A program made the translations under genes and the position numbers. Shown in pieces: positions 57,296-64,000 of a stretch of DNA of 64,000 nucleotides (positions within the stretch are counted from its first letter, which is position 1; the number at the start of each line of letters is the position of its first letter). The notes beneath the pieces are model-generated. The model searched no databases, was not told where the DNA came from, and worked only from the letters and a program-made list of their open reading frames with translations. Source of the DNA: Hymenobacter volaticus (GTDB taxonomy: Bacteria; Bacteroidota; Bacteroidia; Cytophagales; Hymenobacteraceae); contig NZ_CP095061.1 of the NCBI RefSeq assembly GCF_022921055.1, positions 3,077,501 through 3,141,500 on the forward strand, written 5' to 3'.

Positions 57296-58342
57296 ATGTC
57301 AACTTCCCATAAAGTGCACCTCAGTGTCCTCGACCAGTCGCCGGTGCGGCAGGGCGGCTCAGCCCGGCAGGCGCTGCAGGAAACAATAGAGTTAGCCCGC
57401 CTAGCCGATCGATTGGGCTACACTCGTTTTTGGGTATCAGAGCACCACAATACCGGTACGCTAGCGGGCTCGGCGCCGGAAGTATTGCTGGCCCGGCTCG
57501 GTGCCGAAACCAAGCGCATCCGGCTTGGCTCGGGCGGCGTGATGCTGCCCCACTATTCGGCTTTGAAAGTGGCCGAAAGCTTTCGTTTGCTGGAAGCCCT
57601 CTATCCCGGCCGCATCGACCTCGGCATCGGCCGTGCCCCGGGCACCGACCGGATTACGGCTCACGCCCTCAATCCGCACAACGCCTTCCGCGACGAAGAC
57701 TTCGCCGAGCAGCTCATGGATTTGCGCGCTTTCCTGCGCGATGAAGTGGTGCCCGATACCATCCACGCCAAAGTGAAAGCGGCCCCTTTCATTGACACCG
57801 TGCCGGAATTGTGGCTGCTCAGCTCGAGTGGGCAAAGCGGCTTGTTTGCGGCGCACGTGGGGGCAGCGTTTTCGTTTGCGCACTTCATCAACCCTAAAGG
57901 CGGCCCCGATATGGTACGACTATATAAGGAGCGGTTCCGTCCATCCCCCGAACTGGCCGCTCCGTTAGCCAATGTGGCCATTTTCGTGCTCTGCGCCGAA
58001 ACCGAAGCAAAAGCCCAGGAACTAGCCGACGCGCTGGCGCTGCAGATGCTGAAGCTGGAAACCGGCGACCGTACTCCTATCGGTTCCGCAGACACCGTAC
58101 GCAACTACCCACTCACGCCCGAGCTACGCGCCCGCCTCGATTACCATCACCAGCGTATGGTGTCCGGCAACCCCGAGCAAGTGCGCGAGCAACTCGAAGA
58201 ACTAGCCACTGCGTACGGCGTGAACGAGGTAACTGCAGTTACTATCACCTACGATTTCCAGGACCGCCTTCGCTCCTACGAGTTGCTGGCCGAGGCATTT
58301 CAGCTAAATCCGGTGTCTCAGTTGCTGGCCCAAGCTTATTAG
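57296..58342 (+). CDS. LLM-class flavin-dependent oxidoreductase
   Basis: 348 residues, single TIM-barrel of the bacterial luciferase-like family. VHLSVLDQSPVRQGGSARQA at the start, RFWVSEHHNTGTLAGSAPEV, RLGSGGVMLPHYSALKVAE and RIDLGIGRAPGTDR are typical of this group, which commonly uses FMN with an unknown substrate. ATG 57296 follows a 160-base gap with no clear promoter. Monocistronic, terminator at 58440. Confidence 0.92.
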   Translation: MSTSHKVHLSVLDQSPVRQGGSARQALQETIELARLADRLGYTRFWVSEHHNTGTLAGSAPEVLLARLGAETKRIRLGSGGVMLPHYSALKVAESFRLLEALYPGRIDLGIGRAPGTDRITAHALNPHNAFRDEDFAEQLMDLRAFLRDEVVPDTIHAKVKAAPFIDTVPELWLLSSSGQSGLFAAHVGAAFSFAHFINPKGGPDMVRLYKERFRPSPELAAPLANVAIFVLCAETEAKAQELADALALQMLKLETGDRTPIGSADTVRNYPLTPELRARLDYHHQRMVSGNPEQVREQLEELATAYGVNEVTAVTITYDFQDRLRSYELLAEAFQLNPVSQLLAQAY

Positions 58343-58439
58343 TCAACCTCCCCAAGGCCTAAACAAATCATGATGTTAAAGCGAGTCATTCCTTTAGCCA
58401 GCTAGTTACAATCCTTCAAATAATCAACGATTTACTACG

Positions 58440-58476
58440 GAGCCGACCAGGAAAATGCATTCTTGGTCGGCTCTTT
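58440..58476 (+). terminator. Terminator after the LLM oxidoreductase gene
   Basis: Stem GAGCCGACCA / TTGGTCGGCTC with T tract, about 100 bases after the stop codon. Confidence 0.8.
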
Positions 58477-58595
58477 TCATTGGACCTTCATTATTAGCTG
58501 CTAAAAATATTTGTTGACCTATTTTGAATTCATCTAAATAGGGACGTGCTTTGCATTGTTTTTAATCAGTCTAAACAAGCTAAGTGCTTCGTTCG

Positions 58596-61199
58596 ATGTC
58601 TCGACCTGCTCTACTCTTACTCCTTTCGTTGCCGCTTAGCGGCCTTGCGCATGCTCTTCCTTTGTCAGTAGCCACCAATCCAACCGTTGCTTCGGCCCTT
58701 GTGGGTGCCGATGATCCGGTTCGGCGGGGCTGGTTGACCGGCAAGGTAAGCGACGCCGCAGGCAAGCCAGTGGAAGGTGTAACGGTAGCGCTGAAAGGCA
58801 CTTCGTTCGGCACGAGCACAACCGCCGATGGTAGCTTCCGCTTGTCGGCGCAGGCAGGCGCTTACCAGTTGGTAGTAAGCAGCATTGGCTACATAACACA
58901 GGAAGTACCGGTAGCAGTAACCGGCGGCGAAAGCACGCCCGTGCCCGCCTTCACGCTGGCCGTAAGCAACCAGAACCTATCGGAAGTAACCGTGACGGGT
59001 GCAAAGTCACTGAATCAGCGGGCCGTGACCGTGGGGAAACTGCCAGTCGCTACTCTCGATTTGCCCCAGAGCGCTGTAACCGTAGAACGCGAAGTACTGG
59101 AGCAGCAGCAAGTGCTACGCCTCAGCGATGCCCTCGTCAACGTGAGCGGCCTATACGTAACCAGCACCACCGGCGGTACGCAAGAAGAATTAGGCAGCCG
59201 CGGCTTTGCGTATGGCAGCAACAACACCTTCAAAAACGGCGTCCGCTTCAACAACGGTGTGATGCCGGAAGCATCTTCTTTGGAGCGCATGGAAGTGCTA
59301 AAGGGTAGCGCAGCTATTTTGTACGGCAACGTAGCGGCCGGTGGCGTGCTTAACCTGGTTACCAAGAAGCCACAGTTCGAGAAGGGCGGCTCGGTAGGAC
59401 TACGCGTCGGCAGCTTCGGCCTCTGGAAGCCGATCTTTGATGTGTACGGCGGCGTAGGCAAAAGCGAGAAGGTAGCCTTCCGCTTGAATGGCACCTACGA
59501 AAATGCCAACAGCTTCCGCGACCAAGTAGAGTCCAACCGGGTGTACGTCAACCCGTCCGTTCTCTTCGAATTGACGCCGAAGACCACGCTGATCTTAGAA
59601 GGCGACTACCTCCGCGACAACAGGACGCCGGATTTTGGGGTGGGCGCTATTGATTACAACGTGCTGGAATCGCGCACCCGCTTTCTGAACGTACCAGGCG
59701 CGAAAAATGCTACCACGCAAACCAGTTCTACCGCCACGCTCACCAGCCGCCTCAACGACAAGTGGCAGATTCGCGCAGTAGGCGGCTTCCAGCGCTACGA
59801 CAACGAGCAGCGCACCGGCAACCGCCCCTCCACCATTCGCAACGGCGTGATTCCTGGCAGCCCAGCAACCGCCACTAGGCCTGCTATTCCTGAGCGTTAC
59901 AAAGAAAGCCTCTACGGCAACTGGGCGCGCACCCTGAGCCGCACTGAAACTTCCGAAAACTATTACCTCGCCCAACTGGACCTCACGGGCAAGGTTCGCA
60001 CTGGTTTCCTGGAGCACACCGTGCTCGTTGGCGCCGACGCCGATCAGTACAACACGCAGGCACTAACTTTCACGGCACAGCCCTACGACTCTATCAATGT
60101 GTTTGACCGTAGCCGCGTGCTGGCACAGCCCACCAATAGCGTAAGCAGCTTCGACGCCCTGTATCGCAACACCCGCACGTTTACCAATACGCGCCGCGCT
60201 GGCTTCTACGTGCAGGATTTGATGAGCATTTCCGAGAAAGTGAAGTTGCTGGCTGGTGTGCGTTGGAGCTACCAAGAAACGCCGAGCGACGTGTACACCT
60301 ACGCTGCGCCTACTGCCGCCGACCAGAGCCTGAAAGTAACGCAGCAAAACCGTCGCTTTGATAACGCCTTCTCGCCACGCCTGGGGTTGGTGTATCAGCC
60401 GATCAAGACAACTTCGTTGTTTGCCTCCTACGCTAACTCCTTTCAGCCGAACACCGGCCAAGATGTTACCGGTGTGGCGTTGCCCCCCTCCACCTTCGAT
60501 CAGTATGAGGTAGGCATTAAGAATGACTTGTTTCACGGGTTGCTGTCGGCCAACGTAACGGCCTACCAAATTGTGAACAGCAACCTCGCGCAGACCTACC
60601 TAGGACCTATCACCGACGCCAACGGGAAAACCACGGACAACCTAAACACCAACATCAAAGAGCTAGCCGGCGAAGTAACTAGCAAGGGCGTGGAAGTAGA
60701 TGTGCAAAGCAAGCCGATGATGGGCTGGACTTTTATCACGGGCTATAGCTACAACCACACGGCTTACACTAAGAGCAACATCTACGAAAACAACAGCCGC
60801 CTGCGCTATAACCCCGCGCATACGGCCAACTTCAGCCTATACTACAACTTCGGCAGCAGCTTCGGCGACAACAGCTTCCTGCGCGGCCTTACAGCGGGCG
60901 TGACTTCCTACTATGTAGGCGACAAGCTAGCTGGCCGTAACACGCGCCTCTACGACCCGGCCACGGGCAAGCCATTTGTTGATGCCAGTAAAAACCCAAG
61001 CGGAGACGCTTTCCGCCTCATCAGTATCCCCGACTATGTGCTGTTCGATGCTTCGCTCGGCTACACGTACGACCGGTTTTCGGTGCGGGTGAAACTTGCC
61101 AACATCCTGGATGAGTTGAGCTATAATATGCACGACGACAACAGCGTGAACCCTATTGCGCCCCGCAACTTCTCGGCTACGGCTAGCTATCGGTTCTAG
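58596..61199 (+). CDS. TonB-dependent siderophore receptor
   Basis: 867 residues. Signal peptide (MSRPALLLLLSLPLSGLAHA), CarboxypepD_reg-like domain (about 45-125: LTGKVSDAAGKPVEGVTVAL), TonB-box area, plug domain (about 145-265: LPQSAVTVEREVLEQQQV, VLKGSAAILYGNVAAGGVLN) and a 22-strand barrel ending in aromatic NFSATASYRF. The pattern YGNVAAGGVLNLVTKKP is characteristic of ferric-siderophore receptors in the FhuE/FoxA-like group. Energised by TonB-ExbBD. ATG 58596 chosen over GTG 58584. The following PepSY protein fits iron reduction after uptake. Confidence 0.93.
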   Translation: MSRPALLLLLSLPLSGLAHALPLSVATNPTVASALVGADDPVRRGWLTGKVSDAAGKPVEGVTVALKGTSFGTSTTADGSFRLSAQAGAYQLVVSSIGYITQEVPVAVTGGESTPVPAFTLAVSNQNLSEVTVTGAKSLNQRAVTVGKLPVATLDLPQSAVTVEREVLEQQQVLRLSDALVNVSGLYVTSTTGGTQEELGSRGFAYGSNNTFKNGVRFNNGVMPEASSLERMEVLKGSAAILYGNVAAGGVLNLVTKKPQFEKGGSVGLRVGSFGLWKPIFDVYGGVGKSEKVAFRLNGTYENANSFRDQVESNRVYVNPSVLFELTPKTTLILEGDYLRDNRTPDFGVGAIDYNVLESRTRFLNVPGAKNATTQTSSTATLTSRLNDKWQIRAVGGFQRYDNEQRTGNRPSTIRNGVIPGSPATATRPAIPERYKESLYGNWARTLSRTETSENYYLAQLDLTGKVRTGFLEHTVLVGADADQYNTQALTFTAQPYDSINVFDRSRVLAQPTNSVSSFDALYRNTRTFTNTRRAGFYVQDLMSISEKVKLLAGVRWSYQETPSDVYTYAAPTAADQSLKVTQQNRRFDNAFSPRLGLVYQPIKTTSLFASYANSFQPNTGQDVTGVALPPSTFDQYEVGIKNDLFHGLLSANVTAYQIVNSNLAQTYLGPITDANGKTTDNLNTNIKELAGEVTSKGVEVDVQSKPMMGWTFITGYSYNHTAYTKSNIYENNSRLRYNPAHTANFSLYYNFGSSFGDNSFLRGLTAGVTSYYVGDKLAGRNTRLYDPATGKPFVDASKNPSGDAFRLISIPDYVLFDASLGYTYDRFSVRVKLANILDELSYNMHDDNSVNPIAPRNFSATASYRF

Positions 61200-61274
61200 C
61201 TGATTCTGGGTGGTGCTTATTAACTTATTGTAATAATTGCTACCCATCAACCTGCCACACTAGAGGTGAGTGAG

Positions 61275-61319
61275 GAAACCCGGAAATTACCAGCTGCAAC
61301 TGGTTACTTTCCGGGTTTC
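61275..61319. terminator. Hairpin terminator between the receptor and PepSY genes
   Basis: Arms GAAACCCGGAAATTACCAG (61275-61293) and a near-perfect reverse complement (61300-61319), so the two genes may be partly uncoupled despite their functional link. Confidence 0.75.
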
Positions 61320-61363
61320 TGCGGAAATTCACCTACAGAAACAGTTTCCTTATCCTATTGAGT

Positions 61364-62644
61364 ATGAAAATCTTCTTTCGCAACATCCACTTGTACCTGA
61401 GCTTGGTTTCGGGCCTCATCATTGCCGTGGTGTGTTTCACAGGTGGGGTGCTGGTTTTCGAAAAGGAGCTAGAGCAAGCTTGGCACCCTGAGCGGTACTT
61501 CGTGACGCCGGCCACCACACCTCGCCAGCCCCTAGCGCAGCTCACCGACGCGGTGCGAGCGTACAAGCCTGATGCTAAAATCACAGGCGTGAAGGTTTAT
61601 GCCGATCCGGCCCGTACCGTGGAAATCAGCTTGGCTGGCGCGCCCGGTGGCCCCGGTGGCGAGCGAAAAGGGGAAGGAGGCAAAGAAGGCCGTGCCGAGA
61701 AGAGCCGCGAAGGCGGCCGCTCGGAAGCTGGCGCCCAAGCCGTAGCGCCTGCAGGCGGTGGCAAAAGCCAGGAAGCCAAGGGCGGTAAAGGTGGGGGCGG
61801 CGAAGGCGGCCGCGGCCCAACTGTATTCGTGAACCCCTACACGGCCGCCGTCACGGGCGAACTAAACTATCGCGAAACGTTCTTCTTCACGATGATGGCT
61901 CTGCACCGCGGCATGGTGGGCGGCGCTATCGGCAAGCTGGTAGTGGGCGTAAGCACGTTAATGTTCCTGTTCATTATCGGGACGGGTATCGTGCTGTGGT
62001 GGCCCGCCACACGCAACGCGGTGCGGCAGCGCCTGCAAGTGAAATGGAGCGGCGGCTGGAAGCGGCTCAACCACGATCTGCACATCGTGCTCGGGTTCTA
62101 TTCGGCGCTGTTTCTGTTTGTGTTTGCCTTCACGGGTTTGGCGTGGTCGTTTGAGTGGTTCAACAAAGGCATTTATGCCGTTACCAACTCTCCCATGCAG
62201 CGCCCCGAGCCGCCAACTTCTGCCGCGCCAGCCGTAGCCGATGCCGCAGCTCTTACGCCGGATGCTGCTTTGACCTTGGCCCGTCAGCAAGCCCCTACCG
62301 CCGAATACTATTCGCTCCAAATGCCCAAAGACCCCACGGGCAGCATCCGCGTAGCCACGCTGCGGCCAGGTGCGAGCTACGAAAATGCCACCGACGAAGT
62401 GTACCTCGACCAATATTCGGGCACAGTTATCAGCAAGCAGACCTACGAGCAGCGCAGCTTAGGCCAGCGCGTGCGGGGCATGTTTAAGCCAGTACATACC
62501 GGCTCCATCTACGGTTGGCCTTCCAAAGTTATCAGTCTTGTGGTGTGCCTGCTAGGTGTCACGTTCCCCATTACGGGTACCATCATGTGGCTGAACCGGC
62601 TACGCAAAGCCAAAAAGAAACAGCGTAAAATGGTTGCAGCATAA
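61364..62644 (+). CDS. PepSY-domain membrane protein (putative ferric-siderophore reductase)
   Basis: 426 residues. Four membrane helices: about 9-30 (LYLSLVSGLIIAVVCFTGGV), 190-213, 233-255 and 395-415. Opening FFRNIHLYLSLVSG with the conserved His and a later HRGMVGGAIGKLVVG, and HDLHIVLGFYSALF, are the PepSY_TM signatures of haem-coordinating reductases paired with TonB receptors. Oddity: a low-complexity Gly/Glu/Lys/Ala-rich insertion at about residues 92-148 (GGERKGEGGKEGRAEKSREG) in the periplasmic loop. Start ATG 61364 (MKIFFRN); TTG 61358 is possible. Confidence 0.85.
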   Translation: MKIFFRNIHLYLSLVSGLIIAVVCFTGGVLVFEKELEQAWHPERYFVTPATTPRQPLAQLTDAVRAYKPDAKITGVKVYADPARTVEISLAGAPGGPGGERKGEGGKEGRAEKSREGGRSEAGAQAVAPAGGGKSQEAKGGKGGGGEGGRGPTVFVNPYTAAVTGELNYRETFFFTMMALHRGMVGGAIGKLVVGVSTLMFLFIIGTGIVLWWPATRNAVRQRLQVKWSGGWKRLNHDLHIVLGFYSALFLFVFAFTGLAWSFEWFNKGIYAVTNSPMQRPEPPTSAAPAVADAAALTPDAALTLARQQAPTAEYYSLQMPKDPTGSIRVATLRPGASYENATDEVYLDQYSGTVISKQTYEQRSLGQRVRGMFKPVHTGSIYGWPSKVISLVVCLLGVTFPITGTIMWLNRLRKAKKKQRKMVAA

Positions 62645-62776
62645 GGCAAATACAGAAAGACTTAGCAACTTATTGGCGGCGAAAAAAGTCCGTATCGCCC
62701 TATCCAGCTAACCGTAATTTCGCTCTTGCAACGGTGCTCCCTGGAAACTTCGGGCTGCCCCAACCGTAAAACTTCG

Positions 62777-62807
62777 AAGCGTCAGGCAACTTCAGCCTGA
62801 CGCTTTT
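62777..62807 (+). terminator. Terminator after the PepSY gene
   Basis: Stem GAAGCGTCAGGC / GCCTGACGCTTTT with T-rich tail. The rest of the gap 62645-62972 shows no gene. Confidence 0.8.
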
Positions 62808-62972
62808 ATTTTGTCTGGTTGGGTTGTGCCACTCAAAGGCTGCCACCACACTTCCGCCTTGTGCCCTGCTAAGTGGTAGGGCGCCATCCGCTACCCTATT
62901 GTTTAACGCGGCATTGAAGCCCAAGGCGGCTACAGCCACCTCATTTGCCTTGCTCCTATCACGCCTTTCTGT

Positions 62973-64000
62973 ATGTCGTCACCTACTACTTCCAAGCCAA
63001 CAACCTCCGAAAACCCCTTCGTAGCCTTGCTCCGCCGGGCTGGGCTGCTCGACTGGTTTTTGCTAGGGTTGATGGGCACTGTAGCCTTGGCATATCTGGT
63101 ACCGGATGTAGGCAGCAAAGCAAGTCCGATACCCTGGAAGCTGCTGACTACAACAGGCGTGGCTTTGATTTTCTTTTTTTATGGGCTGCGGCTGAACCTG
63201 GAAAAGCTAAAAGCCGGGCTACGCAATTGGAAGCTCCACACGGTGGTACAGCTTACTACGTTTGTGGTGTTTCCACTGCTGGCGCTGGCCGTGCGGCCTT
63301 TTTTCGGCAACGAAAAGGCGGACCTGCTCTGGCAGAGTATTTTCTTTCTTTGCACGCTGCCTAGTACGGTTTCCACGTCGGTGGTGATGGTGGGCATTGC
63401 GGGTGGCAACTTGCCCGCGGCTATCTTCAATGCGAGCATTAGCAGTTTAATCGGCATCTTCCTCACCCCTATCTGGACCAGCCTTATTCTGCACACCGGC
63501 ACCGGGAACGGCCAGCTTTGGGGCTTGGCCCTCGACCTGACGTGGCAGGTGGTATTGCCCGTGGTGGTGGGCGTGCTGCTTAACCCGCGCTTTGGCAGCT
63601 TCGCCGAGCAGCACAAACAAACCCTGCGCACCTTCGACCAGATTGTTATCCTGCTCATCGTCTTCACGTCGTTCTGCGAGTCGTTTGCTGAAGGCGTTTT
63701 CCGCAGCTACATTCCCACCGATGTGCTGTTGCTCGGCTTGGGTATGGTGGCCCTGTACTTCGTGATTTTTGCGTTGGTGTGGGGCTTAAGTGCTTTGCTC
63801 GGTTTCACGCGCGAGGACCGGATTGTGGCGCTGTTCTGCGGATCGAAGAAGTCGTTGGTGCACGGCAGCGTCATGGCCAGCTTGCTGTTTCCAGCTACCG
63901 CCGCTACAGGTGCGTTGCTGCTGCCGCTGATGCTTTACCACGCCTTACAAATCATTTTGGCTAGTGTTATGGCGCAACGGATGGGCCAAAAAACGACTAT
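62973..64000 (+). CDS. Bile-acid:sodium symporter family protein, cut by window edge
   Basis: At least 342 residues. ATG 62973 starts MSSPTTSKPTTSENPFVALL. About nine helices visible (WFLLGLMGTVALAYLV; LLTTTGVALIFFFYGLRLNL; VVQLTTFVVFPLLALAVRP). The segments FFFYGLRLN, TLPSTVSTSVVM and AGGNLPAAIFNASISSLIGI are hallmark SBF-like (YfeH/DUF4137 type) motifs. It is a putative Na+-coupled organic-anion importer or arsenite-type exporter relative; substrate unknown. It begins about 330 bases after the PepSY gene, behind a terminator. Confidence 0.9.
   Translation, partial: MSSPTTSKPTTSENPFVALLRRAGLLDWFLLGLMGTVALAYLVPDVGSKASPIPWKLLTTTGVALIFFFYGLRLNLEKLKAGLRNWKLHTVVQLTTFVVFPLLALAVRPFFGNEKADLLWQSIFFLCTLPSTVSTSVVMVGIAGGNLPAAIFNASISSLIGIFLTPIWTSLILHTGTGNGQLWGLALDLTWQVVLPVVVGVLLNPRFGSFAEQHKQTLRTFDQIVILLIVFTSFCESFAEGVFRSYIPTDVLLLGLGMVALYFVIFALVWGLSALLGFTREDRIVALFCGSKKSLVHGSVMASLLFPATAATGALLLPLMLYHALQIILASVMAQRMGQKTT

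Noticed and set aside
62700..62939. 79-codon minus-strand frame between PepSY and the symporter
   Set aside because: It runs through the terminator hairpin and has no motif or promoter.

Overview
The window looks like a chromosomal segment of a high-GC Bacteroidota, most likely Hymenobacter or a close relative (Hymenobacteraceae). The clues are a secreted protein with IPT/TIG domains and a type IX secretion tail, a TonB receptor with an N-terminal carboxypeptidase-regulatory-like domain, promoters of the Bacteroidota type (TTG, about 20 bases, TAnnTTTG) before both tRNA genes and gapA, leaders without a Shine-Dalgarno sequence, and GC-rich codon use. No rRNA, phage, CRISPR array or insertion sequence was found.

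Layout. 1-7000: housekeeping (mutS2, a TIGR02757 protein, a LysM protein, kdsB, a SUI1-type factor, a lipid kinase, gapA). 7200-13800: two identical tRNA-Glu genes bracketing a Crp-type regulator, a bifunctional trehalose-6-phosphate synthase/phosphatase, a GH15 hydrolase and a TVP38-type membrane protein. 14800-18000: a secreted protein and a GIY-YIG gene set among inverted intergenic repeats. 18000-24700: a signalling cluster (PAS histidine kinase, CheB-CheR-PAS fusion, separate CheB). 25000-34700: small hypothetical and stress genes, an MFS transporter, an ABC exporter, an M48-like protease, a PhzF protein and mutM. 34600-39000: a radical-SAM enzyme of the tetraether-synthase-like type with three small membrane proteins downstream and an Lgt-like protein upstream. 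39100-42600: SDR, TSUP permease and small proteins. 42800-52300: an accessory island of two divergent transcription units, (SLATT-like, SLOG-SLATT) and (TIR, nSTAND ATPase). This is the best candidate for an undescribed conflict or immune system. 52300-64000: a T9SS-exported beta-propeller adhesin, a luciferase-like oxidoreductase, a TonB receptor with a PepSY protein (probable siderophore uptake and reduction), and a bile-acid:sodium symporter family gene cut by the window end.

An important caveat: ten long genes are split by frameshifts, thirteen breaks in all. Every break is repaired by adding one base, nearly always in a G/C-rich homopolymer, and every repaired gene length is a multiple of three. 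This looks like systematic deletion errors in the assembly rather than pseudogenes, so those genes are annotated at full length.

Long perfect hairpins occur after or between many genes. One 37-bp inverted repeat contains the stop codons of both flanking convergent genes.
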